NCBI GenBank assembly: GCA_037200385.1 | Contig: JBBCGL010000001.1 | Span: forward strand, 2,681,418 to 2,745,417 | Reading direction: 5' to 3' | Source: Rhizomicrobium sp. | Lineage (GTDB): Bacteria; Pseudomonadota; Alphaproteobacteria; Micropepsales; Micropepsaceae | DNA length: 64,000 nucleotides | In this document: one piece after another, positions 26,425-35,558 of the stretch | Layout of the letters: every line of letters starts with the position of its first letter | How positions within the stretch are numbered: position 1 is the first letter of the stretch | The notes under the pieces: model-generated | Databases searched by the model: none | What the model saw: only the letters and a program-made list of their open reading frames with translations | Told to the model about the DNA's origin: nothing | Translations under genes and position numbers: made by a program

Positions 26425-26500
26425 TGGTAGGCCGGGAGGGGATCGAACCCACGACCATTCGATTAAGAGTCGAACGCTCTACCAACTGAGCTACCGGCCC
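26425..26500 (-). tRNA. tRNA-Lys (anticodon CTT)
   Basis: A 76-nt cloverleaf with encoded CCA. The acceptor stem is GGGCCGG/CCGGCCT (one G-U), the D-stem GCTC/GAGC, the anticodon stem TTCGA/TCGAA around loop CTCTTAA, giving anticodon CTT at 26467-26465, and the T-loop is TTCGATC. The T-stem GTGGG/CCCTC has a U-U mismatch at the second pair. Confidence 0.95.
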
Positions 26501-26606
26501 ATCCAATCAAGAGGCGCGGCCTATAGCAGAGCGGTTTTGGCGTGTCCAGCAGGCCGGCCGGATCGCGCACAACGCACGCGACCGGCGCGATCCGGCTTGG
26601 AAATCC

Positions 26607-26906
26607 TCACCAGCGCGAATAACGATGGCCGTGGCGATAGTAGTAGCGCGCCTGATGGTACCGGTGACGGCAATCGACATCGCGTGCCACCGCATTGCCG
26701 GCGAGGCCGCCGAGCACCGCGCCGCCGACGACGCCACCGAGGCTGCCATGTGTGACCGCGCTGCCGATGACGCCGCCGCCGACAGCGCCCAGCACAGTTC
26801 CCGTGCCATGGCCGTGGCGGCTGCACGAATCGGCCTGCGCCGCAATGGTTCCCGCGCCGAGTGCGAGCGTGGCGGCCGCCAGGAGGCGGGTGGTGCGGTT
26901 CAGCAT
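26607..26906 (-). CDS. Glycine-zipper secreted protein
   Basis: A 99-residue protein with a signal peptide (ending about AAQA-DS), then a glycine-zipper double helix (GTVLGAVGGGVIGSAVTHGS and GGVVGGAVLGGLAGNAVA) and a basic, His/Tyr-rich tail (RHRYHQARYYYRHGHRY). Glycine-zipper 2TM proteins of this type sit in the outer envelope. The ATG at 26906 has AGGGAGC upstream. It follows rodA by 95 bp on the same strand and might share its transcript. Function unknown. Confidence 0.72.
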   Translation of the reverse strand: MLNRTTRLLAAATLALGAGTIAAQADSCSRHGHGTGTVLGAVGGGVIGSAVTHGSLGGVVGGAVLGGLAGNAVARDVDCRHRYHQARYYYRHGHRYSRW

Positions 26907-27001
26907 CTGAAAAGCTCCCTGCAATGCGATTTCCCGCCGCGCGCAAGCGGCAGAAGCTAAACGGCCGCGCCGGAGCGATGGTTCCGGCCGCGCCTGCGGG
27001 T

Positions 27002-28156
27002 TCAGATGATCCCGCCGGGATGGCGCGGGATTTCCACCTGGCGGTGGACATGCACGCTCATCAGCAGCCCGAAGCCGAACATCACCGAGAACATCGCCGA
27101 GCCGCCATAGGAAATGAGCGGCATGGGAATGCCGACGACCGGGATCAGGCCCATCACCATCGAGGCGTTGATCATGATGTAGAAGAAGAAGTTGAGCGTC
27201 ACGCCCATGGCGAGCAGCCGGGCGAACTGGCTGCGCGCGCCCATTGCGATCTGGATGCCGTAGCCGATGATCACCGCGAACAGGATCAGCAGCGCGATGC
27301 AGCCGACGAAGCCGAACTCCTCGCCGAAATTGGTGAAGATGAAATCGGTCTGCTTCTCGGGCAGGAAGTTGAGCCGGCTCTGCGTCCCGCCCAGGAAGCC
27401 CTTGCCGGTGACGCCGCCCGAGCCGATCGCGATCTTCGCCTGGGTGATGTTCCAGCCGGCGCCCAGCGCATCCGATTCCGGATTGAGGAAGGTCAGCACG
27501 CGGCGCTTCTGGTAGTCGTGCAGCACGAACTGCCAGGCCATCGGGATGGCGACCGCGATGCCGGTCAGGGTCGGCGCGATCCACCACCAGGAGAGGCCGG
27601 CGAGGAACAGCAGCGAAGCGCCGTCCGCCGCGATGATCAGCGTGGTGCCGAGATTGGGCTGCAGCACCACGAACACCGCCGGGATTCCGATGATCGCGAG
27701 CGCGATGGCGAGGTTTCGGGGCTTGGAGATGTCCTCGACGCTCTGGCCGTGCAGGAAGCGGGCGAGCGCCAGCACCAGCGTGACCTTCATCAGTTCGGAC
27801 GGCTGCAGGCCGAGCGGCCCCAGCGTGATCCAGCGCTCGGCGCCCTTGCCGACATGGCCGGCGATCACCACCGCGATCAGCAGCAGCAGCGCGCCCGCAT
27901 ACATCGGATAGGCCAGGCTCATCCAGGTGCGGATGTCGACCATCGCGACCGTCACCAGGATGGCCAGGCCGACGAGGAATTTCAGGATCTGCGGCGTCGC
28001 CCAGGGCGACAGGCTGCCGCCCGCCACGGAATAAAGCATCGCGAAGCCGGCGCAGGCGACGATGGTGATCAGCAGCACGAGGCCCCAGTTCACCTCGAAC
28101 ATCTTGTCGGCGATCGAGAGCGTGCGGCGAGCCGCGGCATAGGGACGGGTTGTCAT
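27002..28156 (-). CDS. rodA: RodA, SEDS peptidoglycan glycosyltransferase
   Basis: A 384-residue polytopic membrane protein of the RodA/FtsW/SpoVE family, the glycan-strand polymerase of the elongasome. About ten hydrophobic segments are visible; signatures include GKGAERWITLGPLGLQPSEL, QPNLGTTLII, GSGGVTGKGFLGGTQS and FIFTNFGEEFGFVG, the last with the conserved acidic loop. It works with the PBP2 transpeptidase encoded just upstream; its ATG (28156) overlaps the mrdA stop. Last gene of the mreBCD-mrdA-rodA operon. Confidence 0.95.
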   Translation of the reverse strand: MTTRPYAAARRTLSIADKMFEVNWGLVLLITIVACAGFAMLYSVAGGSLSPWATPQILKFLVGLAILVTVAMVDIRTWMSLAYPMYAGALLLLIAVVIAGHVGKGAERWITLGPLGLQPSELMKVTLVLALARFLHGQSVEDISKPRNLAIALAIIGIPAVFVVLQPNLGTTLIIAADGASLLFLAGLSWWWIAPTLTGIAVAIPMAWQFVLHDYQKRRVLTFLNPESDALGAGWNITQAKIAIGSGGVTGKGFLGGTQSRLNFLPEKQTDFIFTNFGEEFGFVGCIALLILFAVIIGYGIQIAMGARSQFARLLAMGVTLNFFFYIMINASMVMGLIPVVGIPMPLISYGGSAMFSVMFGFGLLMSVHVHRQVEIPRHPGGII

Positions 28157-30045
28157 CCACGGCCTCCCAGCGGCGCCGGCGGCGCGGCCATCGCGGCGTT
28201 GGTGGGATAGGCGGCGCGCAAGGCGAGCGGATTGCGCTTCTGCGCGAACAGCAGCACGTCATGGGCGATCTGCACTTGCGGATGGCCGAGCGCACCATGC
28301 TCCACGATGCAGGCCAGCGCATAGCGCGGCGCCGCGACGGGCGCGAAAGCAATGAACAAGCCGTGGTCGCGCAGGTTCCAGGGCAGCGCGGTGTCCTTGA
28401 GCACGCCGCTCTGCCGCTCATTGCGGGTGATGACGCGGACCTGGGCGGTGCCGGTCTTGCCCGCCATGTCCATGCCCGGCTCGGCGATGCGCCAGCGCGA
28501 GGCGGTGCCGCCCTCGTTCACCACCGCGTTCATGCCCTCACGCACCACAGCGAAAGCCTCGTCGCCGAAGGGCAGCGGATCGGCCAGCGGCCGCGGCTGC
28601 GCCACGCCGCCCACCGTATGGACGATGCGCGGCGTCACCGCGCGGCCGCTGGCAATGCGCGCCGCCAGCGTCGCGAGCTGCAGCGGCGTCGTCAGCACAT
28701 AGCCCTGGCCGATGCCGGTGACGAGCGTCTCGCCCATCTGCCACGGAATGCCGAAGCGGGCTTCCTTCCACGCAGCGCTCGGGATGAAGCCCGAATTCTC
28801 GCCCGGGATCTCGATGCCGGTGGCGGCGCCGAGGCCCAGCGCCCGCGCCGCCGCTTCCATCTTGTCGATGCCGAGCCGGCGCGCCACTTCGTAGAAGAAC
28901 ACGTCGCAGGACTGCGCGATGCCGCGCTTGAGGTCCACGCCGCCATGACCGCCGCGTTTCCAGCAATGGAACTGGTGATTGCCGATGGTCGTCGCGCCCG
29001 TGCAGACGACGTGCAGGTCCTTGAGGCCGTTCTGCATCGCCGCCAGCGCCATCGCCGGCTTGAAGGTCGAGCCCGGCGGATAGGCGCCCGACAAGACCTT
29101 GTTCATCAGCGGCTTGTGGTCGTCGGTGATCAGCGACTTCCACTGGTCGGGCGAGATGCCGACATTGAAGAGGTTCGGGTCGTAGCCGGGCGTCGAGGAC
29201 AGCGCGAGCACGTCGCCGGTCTGGGCGTCGAGCACGCAGCAGGCAGCGCTCTCCGTCCCCATGCGCTGGTCGGTGAAACGCTGCAGCTCGGCATCGATGG
29301 TGAGCCAGACGTCCTTGCCCGGCACGCCCTGGTCCCGCGAGAGCTCGCGGATGACGCGGCCATAGGCGTTGACCTCGACGCGGCTGGCGCCGGCCTGGCC
29401 GCGGACCTCGGAATCGAACGCCTTCTCGATCCCGCGCTTGCCGATGCGAAAGCCCGGCAGGCCGAGCAGCGGATCGTCGTCGTCCTTCTTGTCGTCGGGG
29501 CTGACCGCCGCGACATAGCCCAGGATATGCGCGAGGTCCGAGCCATAGGGGTAGTCGCGAGTCTCGCCGACATCGGGCTGGATCCCCGGCAGGTAGGGCA
29601 GGTGCATGTTGATCCGCGCGAACTCCTCCCAGGAGAGGTTCTCCGCCACCGGCACGGGCACGAATTTCTTGTTCGCCGCGATGTCGTGCGCCACCCGCTT
29701 CTTCTGCGCGTCGGTGAGCACGATGAGCTTGCCGATCGAATCCAGCGCCGCGTCGACGCCTTCGGTCGCCTGCTCGGAGACGATCAGCACGCGGTAATTG
29801 CGCCGGTTGTTGGCAAGCTCGGTGCCGAACCGGTCGAGGATGCGGCCGCGCGGCGGCGGCGTCAGGCGCTGGCTGACGCGGTTCTCCTCGGCCTGGGTCT
29901 TGTACTGGTCGCCGTTCTTGATCTGGAGCTGATAGAGCCGCCCGCCCAGGATGCCGAACACCGCCACCATGCCGCCGGTCAGGCCGAGCGAGCGGCGGGT
30001 GAAGCTGGCGTAGCGGCTCTTGTCCTTGCGGTCGAACAGCGGCAT
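28153..30045 (-). CDS. mrdA: Penicillin-binding protein 2 (elongation transpeptidase)
   Basis: A 630-residue class B PBP that crosslinks peptidoglycan during cell elongation. One N-terminal helix (about 19-40) is followed by a dimerisation domain beginning PPPRGRILDRFGTELANN, then the transpeptidase domain with the active-site serine in GSTFKPAMA (about 325), SxN-type SCD in IAQSCDVFFYE, and KTGTAQV. Coupled at both ends: ATG overlaps the mreD stop, and its stop overlaps rodA. Slightly acidic insert DDKKDDDDP near residue 200. Confidence 0.95.
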   Translation of the reverse strand: MPLFDRKDKSRYASFTRRSLGLTGGMVAVFGILGGRLYQLQIKNGDQYKTQAEENRVSQRLTPPPRGRILDRFGTELANNRRNYRVLIVSEQATEGVDAALDSIGKLIVLTDAQKKRVAHDIAANKKFVPVPVAENLSWEEFARINMHLPYLPGIQPDVGETRDYPYGSDLAHILGYVAAVSPDDKKDDDDPLLGLPGFRIGKRGIEKAFDSEVRGQAGASRVEVNAYGRVIRELSRDQGVPGKDVWLTIDAELQRFTDQRMGTESAACCVLDAQTGDVLALSSTPGYDPNLFNVGISPDQWKSLITDDHKPLMNKVLSGAYPPGSTFKPAMALAAMQNGLKDLHVVCTGATTIGNHQFHCWKRGGHGGVDLKRGIAQSCDVFFYEVARRLGIDKMEAAARALGLGAATGIEIPGENSGFIPSAAWKEARFGIPWQMGETLVTGIGQGYVLTTPLQLATLAARIASGRAVTPRIVHTVGGVAQPRPLADPLPFGDEAFAVVREGMNAVVNEGGTASRWRIAEPGMDMAGKTGTAQVRVITRNERQSGVLKDTALPWNLRDHGLFIAFAPVAAPRYALACIVEHGALGHPQVQIAHDVLLFAQKRNPLALRAAYPTNAAMAAPPAPLGGRG

Positions 30046-30578
30046 CAGAAATCGCTCCTGAGCGGCCCGACCACACGGCGATGGATGCCGCCCAGGATCA
30101 CGACGGCGAAGACATAGGCGATGACGGTGACGGCCAGCTCGGCCAGCACCGGCGCCAGCGGCTGCACCCGCCAGTGATAGACGTCGACGATGAGGTAGGC
30201 GCTGACGCAGGCGACGAGCGCGGTGAGCGCGAAGCCCATCAGCGCCCCCAGCCCGGAGAGCCCCGCCAGCACGTCGCGCTGGCTGTCGAGGAAGGCGTAA
30301 GCCGCGACATAGGACGCCGCCCAGACGCCGGGCGGGCTGCCCGGACCGGAGAGGAAATCCTCCAGCAGGCCCAGCATGAAGGCCCAGAAGGGCGACATCA
30401 GGTCGGGCCGGACGATGCCCCAGAAGTAGAGCGGCATCAGCGAGAGCAGCGGCGGCGGCACCAGATTGCCGAGGAAGGAGATCGGGAAATTCGCCGCCAG
30501 CGCACCCAGCGCGCCCAGCAGCACGGGCGTGATCGCCGAGAGGATGCGTCCGCCGATCATGCCGCCCGCGCGCTCCAT
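30045..30578 (-). CDS. mreD: Rod shape-determining protein MreD
   Basis: A 177-residue inner-membrane protein with about five hydrophobic segments, of MreD length. It links MreC with the RodA-PBP2 synthase. The ATG at 30578 (MERAGGMIGGRILS) is chosen because it starts 4 nt after the mreC stop; the frame stays open further upstream but that would run inside mreC and give a proline/arginine-rich extension. Its stop overlaps the mrdA ATG. Confidence 0.88.
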   Translation of the reverse strand: MERAGGMIGGRILSAITPVLLGALGALAANFPISFLGNLVPPPLLSLMPLYFWGIVRPDLMSPFWAFMLGLLEDFLSGPGSPPGVWAASYVAAYAFLDSQRDVLAGLSGLGALMGFALTALVACVSAYLIVDVYHWRVQPLAPVLAELAVTVIAYVFAVVILGGIHRRVVGPLRSDF

Positions 30579-30582
30579 CGGT

Positions 30583-31650
30583 CTATTCGGCTCCGCCGGC
30601 GTCTGGCGTGGCGTCGGACGGCGCGGGCTTGGCCGTGTTGGCCGCGGCGGGCTGCGGCGGCTTGGCGCCGTTCGCCGCGGCCGGCTGCGGTGCGCCGGCA
30701 TTGACGCCGGGTGGCGTGGTGGTGGGCAATCCGTTCGGCGCGGTCGCGGGTATCGGAGCCGGCGGCGCGGCGGGCGGCAGGCCCGCGGCCGTGGCCGGCA
30801 GGTCGGCCGGAGACACCGCGGGAGGCGCTTCGGCCTTCTGCTTGAAGTCGACGATATTGACGTCCTCGCTCGAAGCGGGATCGGCGAGCAGCGCGACGCG
30901 AAAGCCGCCCGAGGGATCGGCGACCACGGTACCGATGGCGAGACCCGGCGGCAGCAATCCGCCGTCCCCCGAGCTGACCACCTGCATGCCGGGCTTGAGC
31001 ACCACGTTCTGCGACAGCAGATCGAGCGTCGGCGCGCCGGTATTGTCGCCGGCCATGATCGCCTGGACGTTGCCCGGCTCGATGGACACCGGAATGCGGC
31101 TGTTGAGATCGGTCAGGAGGATCACCCATGCGGTGTGATCGCCGGCGAGGAAGATGCGCCCGATCATGCCGCGCGCGTCGATCACGCCCTGCCCCGGCTT
31201 GACGCCCTGCGCCTTGCCGGCGTCGAGGATCATGGTCTGCAGGAACGGCCGGTTGGCGCGGCCGATCACCCGCGCCATCACCGTCTGCAGCGCCGGATCG
31301 GGCACCGCGTGCAGCAGGAGCTGGTAGCGCTTGACCCGTCCGTCGAGCACCACGGCCGCGTTCTGCCATTGCCGCAGCCGCGCATTCTCTTCCTTGAGCC
31401 GCAGATTCTCCTGGTAGACGCTGAAGAGGTTGCCGATCGAGCCGATCCAGCGGTCGAGCCCGGCGAGCGGCGTGCGCACCACCTGCAGCGCCGGCGCGGC
31501 CCAGTCGGTGACGTTGGCGCGGGCCCGGTCGAACAGGTTGCTCTGCGCCTTGCCGATCAGGATCAGGGCGACGGCGAGGGCGGCCAGCAGCGCGATGGGG
31601 AGCTGAGCCCCGCCGCGCCGCCGCGCTATCTTCCAACCGCCGTTCGCCAT
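30583..31650 (-). CDS. mreC: Cell shape-determining protein MreC
   Basis: A 355-residue bitopic membrane protein, scaffold of the elongasome. One N-terminal helix (about 17-34), a coiled coil (LKEENARLRQWQN, about 84-97) and the MreC beta domains with GVIDARGMIGRIF and MQVVSSGDGGLLPPGLAIGTV. Residues from about 272 to the end form an unusual tail of some 84 residues rich in Pro, Ala and Thr, predicted to be disordered and periplasmic. It lies 36 bp downstream of mreB. Confidence 0.93.
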   Translation of the reverse strand: MANGGWKIARRRGGAQLPIALLAALAVALILIGKAQSNLFDRARANVTDWAAPALQVVRTPLAGLDRWIGSIGNLFSVYQENLRLKEENARLRQWQNAAVVLDGRVKRYQLLLHAVPDPALQTVMARVIGRANRPFLQTMILDAGKAQGVKPGQGVIDARGMIGRIFLAGDHTAWVILLTDLNSRIPVSIEPGNVQAIMAGDNTGAPTLDLLSQNVVLKPGMQVVSSGDGGLLPPGLAIGTVVADPSGGFRVALLADPASSEDVNIVDFKQKAEAPPAVSPADLPATAAGLPPAAPPAPIPATAPNGLPTTTPPGVNAGAPQPAAANGAKPPQPAAANTAKPAPSDATPDAGGAE

Positions 31651-31686
31651 GACGTTTACACGATCCGGCCCTGCGGCCGGCCCAGG

Positions 31687-32748
<1,062 letters not shown>

Positions 32749-32790
32749 TTAGGGGCAGACCTCCCTTGCAACCCTTGTTCCCGCGAAGAC

Positions 32791-32817
32791 CGCCCCGGCG
32801 CCGACCGCGCCGGGGCG
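32791..32817 (-). terminator. Terminator hairpin between leuA and mreB
   Basis: CGCCCCGGCGC and GCGCCGGGGCG form a perfect 11-bp stem with a 5-nt loop, 8 bp after the leuA stop on the minus strand. It lacks a clear T-tract but is positioned to separate leuA from the mre operon. Confidence 0.65.
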
Positions 32818-32824
32818 TCCTGTA

Positions 32825-34393
32825 TCATCGCGCGACGGTCAGGGCTTCGGGCGCCTGCTTTTCGCGTTTCACCAAAAGCTTGTTGAGCGCATTGACATAG
32901 GCATAGGCGGCGGCCACCAGCGTGTCGGTGTCCGAGCCCTTGCCTGTGACGGTGCGCCCGTTCTCCTCGAGCCGCACGCTGACCGTGGCCTGCGCATCCG
33001 TGCCTTCCGTGACCGCGTGGATCTGGAAGAGCTGCAGGGTGGCCGTGTGCGGATAAAGTTCTCTGATCGCCTTGAAGATGGCGTCGACCGGGCCGTCGCC
33101 CGTGGTCCTGACGGTCTTGTCCTCGCCGCCGATGGAAAGCGTCAGCGCGCAGCCGGGAAGAAGACCGATCCCGCTCTCGACCCGCAGCCCCTTGACCGAC
33201 ACCGCGTCATGGCCGCGGACGATCTCGTCGTCCACCAGCGCCACGATGTCCTCGTCGAAGACGTGTTTCTTCTTGTCCGCCAAATCCTTGAAGCGCTTGA
33301 AGGCTTCGGCGAAGGCTGCGTCCTCCAGCACATAGCCCATGGCCTCCAGCTTGTCGCGGAAGGCGTGGCGGCCCGACAGCTTGCCCAGCACCAGCGAGGT
33401 CGCATGCACGCCGACATCCTCGGGCCGCATGATCTCGTAGGTCTCGACGTTCTTCAGCATACCGTCCTGGTGGATGCCGGACTCATGGCTGAACGCGTTC
33501 TTGCCGACGATCGCCTTGTTGTACTGGACCGGGAAGCCGGTGACGTTGGAGACGAGCTTGGAGGCCCGCGACAGCATGGTGGTGTTCACCCGCGTCTCGA
33601 ACGGCATGAGGTCGCGGCGCACCTTCAGCGCCATCACCAGTTCCTCCAGCGCCGCATTGCCCGCGCGCTCGCCGATGCCGTTGATGGTGCATTCGATCTG
33701 CCGCGCGCCCGCCAGCACGCCGGCCAGCGAATTGGCCACCGCCAGGCCGAGATCGTTGTGGCAATGGGTCGAGAAAACGACCTTGTCCGCGTTCGGCACG
33801 CGATTCCGCAGCATCGTGATGATCTCGAAATATTCCTGCGGCGTCGAATAACCGACCGTATCGGGCACATTTATGACCGTCGCGCCCGAATGGATCGCAG
33901 TCTCCACCGTCCGGCACAGGAAATCCGGCACGGTGCGGGTCGCATCCTCCGCCGACCACTGCACATCGTCGGTGAAGTTGCGCGCCCGGGTCACCGAGGC
34001 GCCGACCGCCTCCAGCACCGCGTTCTCGCCCATCTGCAGCTTGTGCTTCATGTGGACGGGGCTGGTGGAGATGAAGGTATGGATGCGCGGCCGCTTGGCG
34101 CCCTTGAGCGCTTCGCCCGCCGCATCGATGTCCTTGAAGCCGGCGCGCGACAGGCCGCACACCGTCGCGTTCTTGACGATCCCGGCGATCTGCTTGACCG
34201 CCTCGAAGTCGCCGGCCGACGAGATGGGGAACCCGGCCTCGATGATGTCGACGCCCATCTCGTCGAGGAACTCGGCGATCTGGATCTTTTCCTCGAGCGT
34301 CATGGCGGCGCCCGGCGACTGCTCGCCGTCGCGCAGGGTGGTGTCGAAGATGCGGACCTTGTCCGCGGAAACCTTCTGGGATGGGCTACTCAT
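32825..34393 (-). CDS. leuA: 2-isopropylmalate synthase
   Basis: A 522-residue LeuA, condensing acetyl-CoA with 2-oxoisovalerate, the committed step of leucine synthesis. The N-terminal DRE-TIM barrel has FDTTLRDGEQSPGAAM; the metal site is VFSTHCHNDLG; the C-terminal regulatory domain (about 400-522) is present, so leucine feedback inhibition is expected. A ribosome-binding site GGAAGGA precedes the ATG. Upstream at 34497-34562 is a Leu-codon leader and a hairpin, suggesting attenuation by leucine supply. The other branched-chain genes are 9 kb away at 43017-47405. Confidence 0.96.
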   Translation of the reverse strand: MSSPSQKVSADKVRIFDTTLRDGEQSPGAAMTLEEKIQIAEFLDEMGVDIIEAGFPISSAGDFEAVKQIAGIVKNATVCGLSRAGFKDIDAAGEALKGAKRPRIHTFISTSPVHMKHKLQMGENAVLEAVGASVTRARNFTDDVQWSAEDATRTVPDFLCRTVETAIHSGATVINVPDTVGYSTPQEYFEIITMLRNRVPNADKVVFSTHCHNDLGLAVANSLAGVLAGARQIECTINGIGERAGNAALEELVMALKVRRDLMPFETRVNTTMLSRASKLVSNVTGFPVQYNKAIVGKNAFSHESGIHQDGMLKNVETYEIMRPEDVGVHATSLVLGKLSGRHAFRDKLEAMGYVLEDAAFAEAFKRFKDLADKKKHVFDEDIVALVDDEIVRGHDAVSVKGLRVESGIGLLPGCALTLSIGGEDKTVRTTGDGPVDAIFKAIRELYPHTATLQLFQIHAVTEGTDAQATVSVRLEENGRTVTGKGSDTDTLVAAAYAYVNALNKLLVKREKQAPEALTVAR

Positions 34394-34454
34394 GGCAATG
34401 CATTCCTTCCGTTCGCCGCAGAGGCGGCTTCTGATCTCTCCTTTCGCTTTTCAT

Positions 34455-34503
34455 CCCCTAAGCACCTGTCGCGCGATGACCGCGCGCCGGCAGCGCCTAG
34501 GGG
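34455..34503 (-). promoter_or_regulatory. Candidate attenuator hairpin before leuA
   Basis: On the minus strand CCCCTAGGCGCTG (from 34503) can pair, with two G-U pairs, with CAGGTGCTTAGGGG (34468-34455); a perfect inner stem CGCGCG/CGCGCG with loop GTCAT lies between. The stem begins at the stop codon of the Leu leader, so ribosome position would decide its formation. There is no T-tract, so the mechanism might be other than intrinsic termination. Confidence 0.5.
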
Positions 34504-34562
34504 CAGCTAAGAAGAAGCAGAAGCGCGTGCGACGAACCGAGGGAAGGACGGGGCTTGAGCAA
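34497..34562 (-). CDS. Putative leucine leader peptide of leuA
   Basis: A reading frame ending HALLLLLSCP-stop carries five consecutive Leu codons (CTT CTG CTT CTT CTT, 34523-34509) followed by TAG at 34499, 104 bp before leuA. Such a run is the hallmark of leucine attenuation. The start is uncertain: TTG 34562 gives 21 residues, GTG 34616 gives 39; neither has a good ribosome-binding site. Another frame over the same bases reads RFCFFLAAP and stays open longer, but has no leucine logic. Confidence 0.55.
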   Translation of the reverse strand: MLKPRPSLGSSHALLLLLSCP

Positions 34563-34787
34563 GGTGCGCGCACGGACGCCGACGGAGAACCCGCCCTTTG
34601 CGTCATTGTGTGCCACCGTCGTCATTGCCGAATCGCCGTTCCGCCCGCCGTGTTTACGGTTCGATAACTTTGCCCGCGTCGTGGTTAAGCGCCGGTAAAA
34701 GCTCTATTTTCGACTTGGGACGCCCGGTTTTACGCTGAATGTGGCAAGACACGCAAGGGCGGGCGGGTTTCTTGCGGGGATGACATT
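34563..34787. other. Divergent spacer between leuA leader and ABC operon
   Basis: About 225 bp without a convincing gene. It must hold the leuA promoter (minus) and the promoter of the osmoprotectant-like ABC operon (plus). AT-richer patches near 34650-34725 (for example GTTTACGGTTCGATAACTTT and AAAAGCTCTATTTTCGA, separate) are plausible promoter sites, but no clear box pair is assigned. Confidence 0.4.
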
Positions 34788-35558
34788 TTGATAGAACTAC
34801 AAGGACTTTCAAAGGCTTATCCCGGAACCGCGATGCCGTCGGTCCGCGCCGTGAGCTTTGCCGTCGGCGACGGCGAATTTCTGGTGCTGATCGGCGAATC
34901 CGGCTCGGGCAAGACCACCACGCTCAACATGCTCAACCGCCTGATCGAGCCGTCGGGGGGACGGATCCTGGTCGACGGCGAAGATGTGCTCGCGCGCGAT
35001 GCCGTGAGCCTGCGCCGCCGCATGGGCTACGTCTTCCAGGGCGCCGGCCTCTTCCCGCACATGACGGTGGCGGAGAACATCGCGGTGACGCCGAAGCTGC
35101 TCGGCTGGCCCCGGGCGGAGCGCGACGCGCGCGTCGACGAATTGCTCAACCTCGTGCGCCTTGCGCCGGACGAATATCGCGCGCGCTTTCCCAAAGAGCT
35201 TTCCGGCGGACAGCAGCAGCGTGTCGCGCTCGCACGCGCGCTCGCGGCGCGGCCGAAGATCATGCTGATGGATGAGCCCTTCGGCGCGCTCGACCCGCTG
35301 ATCCGCGACGACCTTGCCGAGGATTATCGCCAGATCCACAACAGCCTCGGTCTTACGACGATCTTCGTCACCCACGACATGACCGAGGCGATGATGCTCG
35401 GCGACCGCATCGCGGTGATGAAGGACGGCGCGCTGCTGCAGATCGGCACGCCGAACGAGCTTCTCGCCGCGCCCGCCGACCACTTCGTCAAGGCGCTGGT
35501 CGACACGCCGAAAAAGCGCGCCCGCCGCTTGGCGCAGATCCTGGCGCTGAGCGCATGA
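34788..35558 (+). CDS. OpuC/ProV-type ABC transporter ATP-binding protein
   Basis: A 256-residue ABC ATPase. Walker A is GESGSGKTT, the Q-loop VFQGAGLFPHMT, the signature LSGGQQQR, Walker B IMLMDEP, and the H-loop VTHDM. Sequence type is that of quaternary-amine/osmoprotectant importers, but the C-terminal CBS pair seen in many OpuCA proteins is absent. The start is TTG at 34788, after GGGGA. It overlaps the permease-binding protein fusion by 4 nt, so the two genes encode a complete importer. Confidence 0.88.
   Translation: MIELQGLSKAYPGTAMPSVRAVSFAVGDGEFLVLIGESGSGKTTTLNMLNRLIEPSGGRILVDGEDVLARDAVSLRRRMGYVFQGAGLFPHMTVAENIAVTPKLLGWPRAERDARVDELLNLVRLAPDEYRARFPKELSGGQQQRVALARALAARPKIMLMDEPFGALDPLIRDDLAEDYRQIHNSLGLTTIFVTHDMTEAMMLGDRIAVMKDGALLQIGTPNELLAAPADHFVKALVDTPKKRARRLAQILALSA

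Noticed and set aside
26425..26500. tRNA-Lys as a genomic island attachment site
   Set aside because: No integrase, no repeated tRNA end and no foreign-looking block adjacent.
34440..34610. Alternative leader frame upstream of leuA reading RFCFFLAAP
   Set aside because: It starts with ATG and is longer, but carries Phe rather than Leu codons and runs through the hairpin; the Leu5 frame fits the pathway better.
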